Position numbers and translations under genes: made by a program | Notes under the pieces: generated by a model | Told to the model about the DNA's origin: nothing | Databases searched by the model: none | Seen by the model: only the letters and a program-made list of their open reading frames with translations | Source: Deinococcus koreensis | GTDB taxonomy: Bacteria; Deinococcota; Deinococci; Deinococcales; Deinococcaceae | Direction: 5' to 3' | DNA: 64,000 bases | Assembly: GCF_002901445.1 (NCBI RefSeq) | Contig: NZ_PPPD01000004.1 | Coordinates: forward strand, 1-64,000 | In this document: in pieces, positions 9,560 through 20,680 of the stretch | Numbering within the stretch: position 1 is the stretch's first letter | Layout: every line of letters begins with the position of its first letter

Positions 9560-10113
9560 CCCCCACCCGACGTTCCGTGCTCCGCTCCCTCGCCGCCAGC
9601 GCGGCCGCCCTTACGCTCGGCCGCCTCACCCCCGCCCTCGCCGCCAACGCGTCCGCCCCGGCCCGCTGGCGGGCGGGCCAGACCTTGGACGTCACCTTCA
9701 CTGTCGCCACCCAGGCGGGGGGCCGCGTCAAGCGGCCCTACGTGGCCGTGTACATCGAGGATGCCCAGGGGGCCGCCGTCCGTACCCTGACCGTCTGGGT
9801 GCAGCAGACCCGGCGCAATCCCCGCTGGCTCGCGGAACTGCGCCGTTGGACACGCCTGAATGCCGGGCTGGTGGACACCGTCAGCTCGGCCACCCGCAAT
9901 CCCGGCACCTACGCGGTGGCCTGGGACGGCAAGAACGACCAGGGCGCGCTGGTCGCGCAGGGGGCTTACTACGTGATCGTGGAAACCGCCCGGGAGCACG
10001 GCCCCTACAGCCTGGTGCGCGAGAAGCTCACCGTGGGATCGTCCCCGTTCACGCGGTCGCTAGGGACGAACAACGACATCGAGGGCGTGAGTGTCCGCTT
10101 CGGCGCCGCCTGA
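9556..10113 (+). CDS. DUF2271 family exported protein
   Basis: A 185-residue protein with a twin-arginine signal (TRRSVLRSLAASAAAL, cleavage near ALAANA). The mature part shows the DUF2271 pattern: PYVAVYIEDAQG, TLTVWVQQ, and a late FlgD-like turn (YAVAWDGKNDQGALVAQGAYYVIVE, shown here only in outline). DUF2271 proteins occur with ApbE and PepSY proteins and are thought to be periplasmic partners in flavin-based electron transfer. The ATG overlaps the apbE stop, and the next gene begins before this one ends. Confidence 0.8.
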   Translation: MTPTRRSVLRSLAASAAALTLGRLTPALAANASAPARWRAGQTLDVTFTVATQAGGRVKRPYVAVYIEDAQGAAVRTLTVWVQQTRRNPRWLAELRRWTRLNAGLVDTVSSATRNPGTYAVAWDGKNDQGALVAQGAYYVIVETAREHGPYSLVREKLTVGSSPFTRSLGTNNDIEGVSVRFGAA

Positions 10114-10744
10114 GGGTCAGGCCCAGGGCGCCGCCGCGGCGCCCCGGCGGCGTGGCCGTTCCCGCGCGGCGTCGACGCACGTCACCCTCCGCTGGCTGCA
10201 CACCTACACGTCCATGATCAGCCTGCTCGTGGTGCTGTTCTTCGCGCTGACCGGCATCACCTTGAATCACCCCGACTGGGTCTTCGGCACGGGGGAGGTG
10301 AAGTCGGAGGTCACGGGGACGTTGCCGAGTGGCTGGATCACGAAAGGTGCCGTCGATTGGCTCACGGTCGCTGAGGAGTTGCGCGCCAGTCAGCACCTCA
10401 GGGGCCGGGCCGGGGACACACGGGTGGACGGCCAGGAGGCCAGCCTCTCGTTCCTGGGGCCGGGCTACGCCGCGGACGTCTTCATCGACACGGCCACCGG
10501 TAGGTATACGGCGAACGTGCTGCAGCAGGGCGGTCTGGCGGTCATCAACGACCTGCACCGGGGCCGGGACGCCGGCACAGCCTGGAAGTGGGTGATCGAC
10601 CTGAGCGGCGGCGTGCTCGCGCTCGTCGCCTTCACGGGCATCGGTATCCTGCTGTACCTGAAAAAGACCCGGGCGCAGGCGCTGGGCGTCATGGGAGTGG
10701 CCTCCGTGCTGGTGCTGGTGTTGGCCTGGCACGCCGTGGCCTGA
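10091..10744 (+). CDS. PepSY-associated membrane protein
   Basis: A 217-residue protein from a GTG at 10091, overlapping the preceding gene by 23 bases. After an alanine/arginine-rich cytoplasmic start, helix 1 (about 35-60) contains RWLHTYTSMISLLVVLFFAL and leads into a PepSY-like periplasmic domain. Helices 2 and 3 (about 165-215) close the protein. Histidines in RWLHTYTS and NDLHRGRDAG are conserved in the family and may bind haem. It completes an apbE-DUF2271-PepSY operon, probably a membrane electron-transfer unit. Confidence 0.78.
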   Translation: MSASAPPEGQAQGAAAAPRRRGRSRAASTHVTLRWLHTYTSMISLLVVLFFALTGITLNHPDWVFGTGEVKSEVTGTLPSGWITKGAVDWLTVAEELRASQHLRGRAGDTRVDGQEASLSFLGPGYAADVFIDTATGRYTANVLQQGGLAVINDLHRGRDAGTAWKWVIDLSGGVLALVAFTGIGILLYLKKTRAQALGVMGVASVLVLVLAWHAVA

Positions 10745-10918
10745 GGGGGAGACTCAGTGACGGCCCTGAGATGGATGCCGTGCAGAACCGTCTCCACCAG
10801 CGGCCTGAGTGCCGTCCATCGGCGTCATGTCGGGCCCGTGGGTGCCACGACCCGCACGCGGTTCGGACGCGTGCTCGCCTGGGGGTACCGGCTGGATGAA
10901 GGGGCCCCCTGGCCCGGC

Positions 10919-10943
10919 GGCCCGCTCCCTCCCAGAGCGGGCC
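10919..10943. terminator. 9-bp GC hairpin between convergent genes
   Basis: Arms 10919-10927 and 10935-10943 (GGCCCGCTC / GAGCGGGCC) pair perfectly around a 7-base loop. It lies between the PepSY gene end and the end of the response regulator gene, fitting a shared bidirectional terminator, though there is no T run. Confidence 0.55.
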
Positions 10944-10960
10944 CGCCCCGGCGACTGCGC

Positions 10961-11707
10961 TCAGTCCGGCGCGTCCCCGCTCTCCAGCGGCGCGGCCTCG
11001 TCGGCGTGATAGAGCTTGGCCGGGCGGCCCGGCAGACCGTACTGGTGATCGAGTCGGGCCCGGCCACACCGCACCAGATACTCCAGATAGCGCCACGCCG
11101 TGACCCGGCTCAGGTTCAGCCGATCGCCCACGTCCTCGGCGCTGCGGCCGGGGCCGGCCACCTGCAGGGCCTGCGCGACCCGTTCCAGGGTGTGCGCGTC
11201 GATGCCGCGCGGCAGGGGGCCGTCGCCCCGGCCCTGTTCCCCCGTCGTCGGTACCCCCAGCCGCCGATCCAGGGCCGCCTGATCCAGCCGCGCGGGCGGC
11301 CGGGTCGCCGGTGGGGTGCGCCGCGTCCGGTGCCGGGCCACGAGTTCCGCCAGCCGGGCGCCGGTGAAGGGCTTGATCAGGTAGTCGAAGGCGCCGTGGG
11401 CGAGGGCCAGCCGCACGCTGGCCTCGTCGTCGGCGGCCGTGATCAGGGCCACGTCCGTGGTGCGGCCCACGCTCCGCCAGTGGCGGAGCAGGCCGAGCCC
11501 ACTGCCGTCGGGCAGCTGCACATCCAGGAGGATCAGATCCGGCGCCAGCGCCTGAGCGAGCGCGTCCCCCTGAGCGCAGCTGGCCGCGCTGCCGACCACG
11601 TGCACCCCGGGATCGCGTTCCAGCAGTTCCCGGTTGACGCGGGCCACCCGGGAGTCGTCCTCGACCAGCAGCACGCGAACATCGGGGCGTTGGGGCGGGG
11701 GACTCAT
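10961..11707 (-). CDS. CitB/DpiA-type response regulator
   Basis: 248 residues. The receiver domain (about 10-125) has the acidic pair EDD at 16-18, the phosphoacceptor Asp62 in [11 protein letters not shown], and a lysine in YLIKPF. The C-terminal domain carries a helix-turn-helix ([20 protein letters not shown]), as in CitB, DcuR and DpiA. The ATG overlaps the stop of the sensor kinase gene (ATGA). The pair lies divergent to a TctCBA transporter, so it probably induces tricarboxylate or other carboxylate uptake. The direct repeats at 13371-13404 are the best candidate binding site. Confidence 0.88.
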   Translation of the reverse strand: MSPPPQRPDVRVLLVEDDSRVARVNRELLERDPGVHVVGSAASCAQGDALAQALAPDLILLDVQLPDGSGLGLLRHWRSVGRTTDVALITAADDEASVRLALAHGAFDYLIKPFTGARLAELVARHRTRRTPPATRPPARLDQAALDRRLGVPTTGEQGRGDGPLPRGIDAHTLERVAQALQVAGPGRSAEDVGDRLNLSRVTAWRYLEYLVRCGRARLDHQYGLPGRPAKLYHADEAAPLESGDAPD

Positions 11708-13320
11708 GGGCCCAGGTCAGCCGGTGGGGGCAGGGCCGTGGGGAGGGGGGACGGCAGGGACACGAGGAACACCGTGCGTCCCGCCCGGCGCGTCTGCCGG
11801 ATGTGACCGCCCAGCGCCTGGACGCGGGCCATGACGCCGGCCAGACCATAGCCTCGGCCCTCCCCCTTCGAGCTCGCGCCCCGGGTGTAGAGGCGCCCGG
11901 CCAGCGCCCCCGGCACGCCGGGGCCGGAATCCTCGACCTCGACCTGCACGCCCTCCGGATCTTCACCAATCAACACGGTGACCTGGCCCGGCTGCCCACC
12001 CAACGCCTCGAAGGCGTTCTCGGTCAGGTTCCCGACCGCCGTGACCAGCGTGTCGGCGTGCCGCTCCCACAGGGGTGAGAGGGCGCTGCCCTCGGCGACC
12101 TGGAAGTCGATGCCCAGTTCCTGCGCCCGCTCGCGCTTGCCGGCCAGCAGCGCGACCAGCCGGGGCACCTGGACGTCGCGCAGGAGGGAGCGGAACTCGG
12201 CGTCGGCACGGATCTCGGCGTTGAGCACGCGCAGGGCCTCGTCGTGCCGGCCCAGTTGCAGCAGACCGGAGAGCACGTGCAGGCGGTTCTGGTACTCGTG
12301 GGTCTGGGCGCGCAGCACGTCCACGAAACCGCGTGCGTGGGTCAGTTCGTCGGCCAGGGCCAGGGCCTCGGCCCGATCCCGGAAGCTGGCGATGAAGCCG
12401 CCGCCGTCCAGCGGTTCGAGGTTCACCAGGAAGGGCTGGCCGAGCCGTGTGAGTTCGAGGTTTTGCTGGCGCAGCCCCCCTCCCCCCCGGGTCACGGCCG
12501 CGAGTTCCGGCCACAGGGCGCTCAATGGAACCGGCAGTGCCGCGTGTCCCAACGCCTCGGCGGCGCGGTCGCTGATCAGGGTCACGTCTCCGGACACGTC
12601 CACGGCGATCACCCCCTCGCGCAGCGCCGAGAGCACCGCGCGCTGCTGGCGGGCCAGGGCCGCGATCTCCTCAGGTTCCAGGTTCAGAATTTCCGCCCGC
12701 AGCCGCCGGGCGGCCCCGACCGCGCCCAGGGTGCCCAGGGCCAGGGCGAGCAGGAACCAGGGGAGCAGGCTGACCAGGGCCGCCCCGACCAGATGCCAGG
12801 CCTGCGGCATCAGGTAGCCGGTGCTGACCACCCCCACGACCTGGCCCCCCACCACGCCGCCAGCCCAGACCGGCACCTTGCCGCGCACAGACACACCGAG
12901 CGAGCCCCGCGCCACCGAGATGACCTCCCGGCCGGCCAGGGGCCCCGGGTTGTCCCCGCCCTCCATAGGTTTGCCCAGGCGATCGGGGATCGGGTGCGCC
13001 AGGCGAATGCCCTGCCGGTTCCCCACCACGATGAAATCCGCTTCGGCCTGGGCCCGCAGGGCGTTCACCCGGGCATTGACCTGCGCGTTCTGTACGCCCT
13101 GCTCGGCCGCCCGGATGACTTCCGGGAGGGTCGCCACCAGGCGGCTGGCGGTCATGGCCCGCTCGCCCAGCCGCTCGCGCGACTGCGTATACAGGTGGAC
13201 GGTCTGGACGGCCAGCAGCAGCACCGTCATGGCGCCCAGCACCAGCAGATGCCAGCGCACCAGTCGCCGTTGCAGCCCGGAACGGGGCGGGCGCAAGCCG
13301 GCAGGGATCAGGGCAGCCAT
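11704..13320 (-). CDS. CitA/DcuS-type sensor histidine kinase
   Basis: 538 residues from the ATG at 13320. There is no good ribosome-binding site before it, and the frame stays open upstream, so the start is uncertain. Helix 1 (about 25-45), a periplasmic PAS-like (PDC) sensor, helix 2 (about 175-200) and a cytoplasmic PAS domain follow. The H-box is [17 protein letters not shown] with His341, which is specific to the CitA/DcuS group. The ATPase has the N-box [10 protein letters not shown] and G-boxes DSGPGVP and GRGYGLAG. It most likely senses the carboxylate imported by the divergent TctCBA system. Confidence 0.87.
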   Translation of the reverse strand: MAALIPAGLRPPRSGLQRRLVRWHLLVLGAMTVLLLAVQTVHLYTQSRERLGERAMTASRLVATLPEVIRAAEQGVQNAQVNARVNALRAQAEADFIVVGNRQGIRLAHPIPDRLGKPMEGGDNPGPLAGREVISVARGSLGVSVRGKVPVWAGGVVGGQVVGVVSTGYLMPQAWHLVGAALVSLLPWFLLALALGTLGAVGAARRLRAEILNLEPEEIAALARQQRAVLSALREGVIAVDVSGDVTLISDRAAEALGHAALPVPLSALWPELAAVTRGGGGLRQQNLELTRLGQPFLVNLEPLDGGGFIASFRDRAEALALADELTHARGFVDVLRAQTHEYQNRLHVLSGLLQLGRHDEALRVLNAEIRADAEFRSLLRDVQVPRLVALLAGKRERAQELGIDFQVAEGSALSPLWERHADTLVTAVGNLTENAFEALGGQPGQVTVLIGEDPEGVQVEVEDSGPGVPGALAGRLYTRGASSKGEGRGYGLAGVMARVQALGGHIRQTRRAGRTVFLVSLPSPLPTALPPPADLGP

Positions 13321-13370
13321 AGGAGGTGAGCCGATTGTAGAACCCGCCCGGGGCCCCGGGTCACCCTTGC

Positions 13371-13404
13371 GTGCATTGTGTTCACGGCTGTGCATTCTGA
13401 TCAC
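13371..13404. promoter_or_regulatory. Tandem 15-bp direct repeats, candidate response-regulator operator
   Basis: GTGCATTGTGTTCAC (13371-13385) and GTGCATTCTGATCAC (13390-13404) match at 13 of 15 positions and are 19 bases apart, start to start. They lie between the sensor kinase start and the tctC start, where a CitB-type regulator would bind. Flanking TTGCGTG / CACGCAA gives an additional dyad. Confidence 0.6.
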
Positions 13405-13524
13405 GCAAAAATGCCGTGCTAGCGGGACTCTAGCCTTGATCCCGGGGGGGGAGGGCGCGTAGGCTGAGCGGGCAATCACAACTCACCCTCAGGGCGCTGC
13501 TGGCGCCCCACCCGGAGGTTCACC

Positions 13525-14472
<948 letters not shown>

Positions 14473-14547
14473 GCCGGTTGGCGCGGGGCGGGCGCACCGG
14501 AGGCCCGCCCCGTTCTCCTGTCCCGTCCCGATTCCCGAGGAGCCCTT

Positions 14548-15062
14548 ATGTCCGACCCCTCCCCTCCCCCGCCGGCCTCGCCCCGTGGCCTGAGCCGTCC
14601 CGACCTGCTGGTGGCCCTGGGCGTCACGCTGCTGGGCGCCCTGCTGCTGTACGGCACCTTTCAGATTCCCTTCGGCATCAACGCGGTGGTCGGCCCGCGC
14701 GTGTTCCCGCTGATCGTCTCGCTGGGCACGCTGGCCCTGGGCGCGTGGCTCACCGCGCTGACGCTGCGGGGCGAGCGGGCCGAGCCGGCAGTTGAAGAAG
14801 ACACCGATCCCGGCGCGCCGGCCGACCTGAAGGCGCCCGCGATCGTCCTGGGCGGGTTCCTGCTGGGGACGCTGCTGCTCTCGCCGCTGGGCTTCGTGCC
14901 CGGCACGGCCCTGATGTACTTCAGCGTGGCTTTTGCCTTCGGGGAACGCCGCTTCGGCCTGACCGCGGGGGTCGCCCTGCTGGTCGCGGGGATCACCTTC
15001 GTGGTCTTCACGCGCGGTCTGGGACTGAACCTGCCGGCCGGCGTGCTGAAGGGACTGCTGTA

Positions 15063-15063
<1 letters not shown>
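14548..15063 (+). CDS. tctB: Tripartite tricarboxylate transporter, small membrane subunit TctB
   Basis: 171 residues with a proline-rich N-terminus and four membrane helices (about 18-38, 50-70, 95-120, 130-155), the standard layout of TctB. Motif [19 protein letters not shown] is typical of the family. GAGGAG lies before the ATG. The stop overlaps the tctA start (TAATG). TctB pairs with TctA to form the membrane part of the sodium- or proton-driven transporter. Confidence 0.9.
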
Positions 15064-16556
<1,493 letters not shown>

Positions 16557-16690
16557 GTGGGGGTCGGAAGGACGACGCACCGGGTGCTGTCAGACGCCAG
16601 GCCCCCACACTCTGCCCCGTTCGCGGCGGAGGGCTCAGTGAGGTGGGAGTGGTGCTTCCTCCCTACACCCGTGGATGACGTGGTGGGCAT

Positions 16691-17581
16691 CTAGGGGGCC
16701 GGGCGCAGCAGGTCGGCCAGCCCGACGCGGGTCAGGAACTCCAGACGGACGCGGTCGGCGACAGCGCTCACTTCCTCCGAACCATCGTTCGCGGGATCGA
16801 CATGGCTGCGAAAGGGGCGCTGACCAGCGGGCAGCGCCACGATCCGCGCGATCTCGTTCGAGACCAGGGAAGCGTCCACATCCGGCGGCGCCAACTGCGC
16901 CAACCTCTGGGCCACTGAAGCCAACAGACCCGGATACCGCTCCTCGTACTGGGACGCCCTGTGCTCGTCGGCGGGTGTTCCTGCACTGGCGAAGTGGTTG
17001 GTGCCGTTGGTAAACGAGCCAGGCACCACGATACTGGTCTCGATCCCGAAGCGGGCCAGTTCTGCCGCGTAACTGACGGCCAAGGCGTCCATCGCCGCTT
17101 TCGCCGCAAAGTACGGGGCCAGGTAGGGCGGGGTGCCGCCCCGGGTGCTGGAGCTGCCCACCCACAGCACGAGCCCATGACCCTGCTTCCGCAGATGGGG
17201 CAGGGCCGCGCGGTTCAGCCGCTGGGTGCTCAGCACGTTGGTGTCGTACACCTGCGCGAGTTGCTCAGGGAGAAAGGCCTCGGTGGGGCCGTTCACCATG
17301 TGCCCGGCGTTGTGGATGACCACGTCGAGCCGTCCAGCCTCGGTGATGATCTGGGCGACGGCCGAGTCCACGGAGTCCTGCGAGCTGACGTCGAGTTCGA
17401 TGGTTCGCAGGTGGGCGCCGTGCTCCCGGGCGTAGTTCTGGGCCTCCTGGACGCGCCCGGCATTTCGCCCCGTGGTTTCCCGGATGCCCGCGTAGACGAT
17501 GTTCCCCGAGTCGGCGAGGGCGCGTGCGGTGAGCGCGCCGAAGCCGCTGCCTGCGCCGCTGATGACGATGACCTGCGCCAT
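16691..17581 (-). CDS. SDR family oxidoreductase
   Basis: 296 residues from the ATG at 17581, two bases before the upstream stop; an in-frame ATG at 17599 would lie inside the upstream gene. It has the classical SDR cofactor motif GAGSGFG (9-15), NAG at 91-93, the catalytic serine near 143-145, and YxxxK with Tyr157 and Lys161. The extra C-terminal 60 residues are usual for the retinol-dehydrogenase-like branch. It forms a two-gene operon with another SDR and is divergent from an AraC-type regulator. Confidence 0.85.
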   Translation of the reverse strand: MAQVIVISGAGSGFGALTARALADSGNIVYAGIRETTGRNAGRVQEAQNYAREHGAHLRTIELDVSSQDSVDSAVAQIITEAGRLDVVIHNAGHMVNGPTEAFLPEQLAQVYDTNVLSTQRLNRAALPHLRKQGHGLVLWVGSSSTRGGTPPYLAPYFAAKAAMDALAVSYAAELARFGIETSIVVPGSFTNGTNHFASAGTPADEHRASQYEERYPGLLASVAQRLAQLAPPDVDASLVSNEIARIVALPAGQRPFRSHVDPANDGSEEVSAVADRVRLEFLTRVGLADLLRPAP

Positions 17582-17582
17582 C

Positions 17583-18326
17583 TCAGACCGCCCCGCCATT
17601 CACGAGGATGACCTGACCGTTGATCCAGCGCCCCGGGCCCGCCAGGAACGACACGACCTCGGCGATGTCCTGCGGGGTGCCCAGCCGCTCCAGCGGATTC
17701 ATCTTCGCCATCCGGTCGATGGTAGCCGCATCCTTGCCGTCCAGGAACAGGTCGGTGGCGGTGGGGCCGGGCGCGACGGCATTCACAGTGATGTCCCGGC
17801 CCCGCATCTCCCGGGCGAGAACGCGGCTCAGGGCATCCACCGCACCCTTGGTGGCGGCATACGGGGCATAGGTAGGCAGCGCCAATTCGACCACCGAGCT
17901 GGAGAAGTTGATGATTGCCCCACCCGGGCGCATCCGGCGGGTCGCCTGCCGATTGACCAGAAAGGTGCCACGGACGTTGACCCGGTGCATCCGGTCGAAA
18001 TCATCCGCACTGAACTCGACGAGGGGCTTCAGGATCATAATACCCGCTGCATGAACGACGACGTCGACGCCACCGTAGGTCTGCTCGGTGGCACTGAACA
18101 GCTGCGCGACGGCCTGCTCGTCGGACACGTCGACCTTGACGGCAGTGGCGAGGCCACCGGCCGTCTGGATCGCGGCCACGGCGCTCTGCGCTTCTTGATC
18201 GTTGCTGGCATAGGCGATCACGACCGCCAGGCCGTCGGCCGCAAGGCGCTCGGCGCTCTGACGGCCAATGCCGCGGGATCCGCCGGTCACGATGGCCACA
18301 CGGGCGGGATGGGTGGAGTGAGTCAT
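17583..18326 (-). CDS. SDR family oxidoreductase, 3-ketoacyl-ACP reductase-like
   Basis: 247 residues, the typical classical-SDR length. The start at 18326 follows a GGAG. TGGSRGIG (14-21) binds NADP(H), with HAAG near 92-95. The catalytic set is Ser142-144, Tyr156 and Lys160 in YAATK. The C-terminal PLERLGTPQDIAEVVSFLAG and VNGG are family hallmarks. It is first in an operon with a second SDR, opposite an AraC-type gene; such pairs commonly handle reactive carbonyls. The actual substrate is unknown. Confidence 0.85.
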   Translation of the reverse strand: MTHSTHPARVAIVTGGSRGIGRQSAERLAADGLAVVIAYASNDQEAQSAVAAIQTAGGLATAVKVDVSDEQAVAQLFSATEQTYGGVDVVVHAAGIMILKPLVEFSADDFDRMHRVNVRGTFLVNRQATRRMRPGGAIINFSSSVVELALPTYAPYAATKGAVDALSRVLAREMRGRDITVNAVAPGPTATDLFLDGKDAATIDRMAKMNPLERLGTPQDIAEVVSFLAGPGRWINGQVILVNGGAV

Positions 18327-18561
18327 AGCAGGTTTCTCCAGACACGGGCGATGGAACTCGACAGAATTGTCGGCGCCAGTGGGTGTGGGGCAGCAGAATC
18401 CGAAGGGGTTTCCTTCACGTTCCTGCCTGCACACTCTCCCGCACAGGCCGCCACCACGAATAGCGCAATGCTGGAGAAAACTTGCCTGATCCTGTTACAT
18501 CAGGGCGACAAAGGTGATCTCGGGGGCGATCGACTCGCTGCGCAGGCGGAAGGATGTGGGG

Positions 18562-19530
18562 ATGTCGGGCTCCGAGCGCGTTCCTTCCCACACGGCACCC
18601 ACCCCAGGCGCGGAGCTCACAGGGCTGCTCGCCCGTCACGCCACCGCTCCTGGCCTTCAGGCCACGGCGGTGCCCGGACTGCACCTGTACCGGGCACATG
18701 CACGGTCGCAGCCGGTGCACACGGTCTACACGCCGTCCGTCTGCCTGGTTGCCCAGGGCCGCAAACTCGTTCAGCAGGGGTCGGCCTCGATGGCGTATGG
18801 CCCGGACGACCTGCTGTTGGTGTCCGTCAGCCTGCCCATCACGGCGCAGATTCTGGAGGCGTCGTCCGAGTGCCCTCACCTGGCGCTCCACGTCGATCTC
18901 GATCCCGCCCTGATCGCTTCCCTGGCGCTGGAGTCTCCGGCGGCGCCAGGGGCGGGGGGGCAATCCGGTCTGGCGGTGACGGCCCTCGAACCAGGAGTCA
19001 ACGACGCCGTGCTGCGACTGGTTCGTTTGCTCGACATGCCGCAGCACATCCCGGCCCTGGCGCCGCTGATTCTCCGCGAGCTCAGTTACCTGTTACTGGT
19101 CGGCCCGGAGGGCGGGCGCCTGCGGGCGATGGTTCAGACGGCCGGACAGACCTATCGGATCTCCACTGCCATTGAGCGACTGGTGCGGGAGTTTGACCGG
19201 CCACTGCGGATTGAGCACCTGGCCAGGGACGTGCACATGAGCGTGTCCGGCTTCCATCACCATTTCAAAACGGTGACATCCCTCAGTCCCCTGCAGTTTC
19301 AGAAACGGTTGCGCCTTCAGGAAGCACGCCGTCTGCTCCTGAACGGGGAGGCTGATGTCACCCGCGCCGGGGCCCTGGTGGGCTACGACAGCCCGTCTCA
19401 GTTCAGCCGTGAGTACCGCCGACTCTTCGGCGCGTCCCCCCGGCAGGATGTTTCCCGCTGGTACGGTGTCGATCCTTCAGGCGAGTTTCCCGGAAGTGCC
19501 TCGCCGGCAGGATCGGCCGCGTCCGCGTGA
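18562..19530 (+). CDS. AraC-type transcriptional regulator
   Basis: 322 residues from the ATG at 18562, preceded by AAGGA; an in-frame ATG at 18514 is possible. The N-terminal part (about 25-170) fits the AraC_N module, with TPSVCLVAQGRKLV and YGPDDLLLVSVSLP. The C-terminal tandem helix-turn-helix (about 210-305) includes IEHLARDVHMSVSGFHHHFK and GYDSPSQFSREYRRLFG. This type includes YqhC, which activates aldehyde reductase genes. It is divergent from two SDR genes and probably controls them. Confidence 0.85.
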   Translation: MSGSERVPSHTAPTPGAELTGLLARHATAPGLQATAVPGLHLYRAHARSQPVHTVYTPSVCLVAQGRKLVQQGSASMAYGPDDLLLVSVSLPITAQILEASSECPHLALHVDLDPALIASLALESPAAPGAGGQSGLAVTALEPGVNDAVLRLVRLLDMPQHIPALAPLILRELSYLLLVGPEGGRLRAMVQTAGQTYRISTAIERLVREFDRPLRIEHLARDVHMSVSGFHHHFKTVTSLSPLQFQKRLRLQEARRLLLNGEADVTRAGALVGYDSPSQFSREYRRLFGASPRQDVSRWYGVDPSGEFPGSASPAGSAASA

Positions 19531-19887
19531 ACGTGCTCGGAGATGGCCAGCCGTGCCATCAGCCCTAATCGCCGGTTCCGATGAGGGCGCCCGCACCCTC
19601 GATTGAGATCCCGTAGGGTGGCCTCACACTCGACGGTGGTGCCGCCGAGAATGCCAAAGAGGCTCATCCCCCGGATCGACGGCCCAATCCTCTTCGAACA
19701 TCTGATCCCCGGGGGTGAATAGTTTGGTGACCCTGGACGAAGCGCACCCTGACACCCACAACACATTTCCTCTACTGAGGGAACCGGCCGGCACATCGCC
19801 TGTACTTCTCCTCCGCTCACGGAGCGAACAGCGTGCAGTGAAAGCACGTCCCACTTTGTTGATTGAATGTGCGTATGATTTGCTCAT
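19531..19887. other. Intergenic region upstream of the deoR-type gene
   Basis: About 355 bases with no gene that I can support. The only notable element is the promoter/operator at its right end (19861-19879). Confidence 0.4.
19861..19879 (+). promoter_or_regulatory. Probable leaderless promoter with DeoR-type operator
   Basis: GATTGAATGTGC at 19861-19872 matches, at 11 of 12 positions, a motif on the opposite strand just upstream of the sugar operon promoter (26177-26188). A -10 box TATGAT at 19874-19879 lies 8 bases before the ATG at 19888, which would make the mRNA essentially leaderless. No good -35 element is seen. Confidence 0.5.
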
Positions 19888-20637
19888 ATGCTTCCACTCG
19901 AACGTCAAACGCGCATCCTCGATCTGATGGAGGTTCACGAGACCCTGCTGACTCAAGAGATCGCGGAGAAGGTAGGCGTCTCCGAGGCGACCATCCGGCG
20001 GGATCTGCAGGGCATGGCCGAACGTGGCCTGCTCGCCCGGACACACGGCGGCGCGGTGCGGCTGCAGCGCAGCCTGACCCGAGAGCCTGCCTTTGCGGCC
20101 AAGTCAGTGCGGATGCCCAGCGAGAAGGGGGCGATTGCCGATTACGTGGCGGCCCATGTGACCGACGGCTCAACCCTGATCTTCGATGCGGGCACGACCA
20201 TTCTGGAGGTGGCCCGGCGCCTGGCGGGCCGGCCGATCACCGCCATCACCCTGGATCTGCCCGCCGCCCAGGCGCTGGCGGTTGGCGAAACCGAAGTGCT
20301 GCTGCTGGGCGGGCGCGTGCGCAGCAACTCGTTCAGCATCACCGGCCCGTGGACTGAAGAGCAGCTCCGCGGCCTGCGGGCCGACGTGTTCCTGATGGGC
20401 GCGCACGCGGTCGACGAGCGCGGCGTCTCGAACGCCGTCATTGAGGAGGCGACCGTCAAGCGTCTGGCGGTGGACGCCAGCGCCCGAACGCTCCTGCTCG
20501 CCGACCACACGAAGTTCGGCTGGCGCGCCATGACGCAGGTCTGCGCCCTTGATCGGGTGGAGCGCGTGGTCTCGGATCGTGGCAGCCGGAAGTTCGGCTG
20601 GCTCAAGGAGTCCGGTGTCGAACTGAGCCTGGTGTGA
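19888..20637 (+). CDS. DeoR/GlpR-type sugar-responsive repressor
   Basis: 249 residues. The N-terminal winged helix has TQEIAEKVGVSEATIRRDLQ near 22-42 and the family-defining HGGAVRL near 53-59. The effector domain has IFDAGTTILEVARRL, DLPAAQAL, and the late LLLADHTKFG. It is convergent with, and adjacent to, an ABC transporter/kinase/isomerase operon, and a shared promoter motif links the two. It probably represses that operon until a sugar phosphate is made. Confidence 0.88.
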   Translation: MLPLERQTRILDLMEVHETLLTQEIAEKVGVSEATIRRDLQGMAERGLLARTHGGAVRLQRSLTREPAFAAKSVRMPSEKGAIADYVAAHVTDGSTLIFDAGTTILEVARRLAGRPITAITLDLPAAQALAVGETEVLLLGGRVRSNSFSITGPWTEEQLRGLRADVFLMGAHAVDERGVSNAVIEEATVKRLAVDASARTLLLADHTKFGWRAMTQVCALDRVERVVSDRGSRKFGWLKESGVELSLV

Positions 20638-20638
20638 C

Positions 20639-20667
20639 GCGGGGACACTCTCTGCGAGTGGCCCCGC
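20639..20667. terminator. Bidirectional terminator hairpin
   Basis: Arms GCGGGGACACTC and GAGTGGCCCCGC pair at 11 of 12 positions around the loop TCTGC. It sits between the convergent ends of the deoR-type gene and the ABC permease gene. Confidence 0.7.
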
Positions 20668-20680
20668 TGACGCCACTGGC

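Noticed and set aside
19398..19847. Minus-strand frame overlapping the end of the AraC-type gene
   Set aside because: It runs antisense through a confirmed gene and shows no recognised domain.
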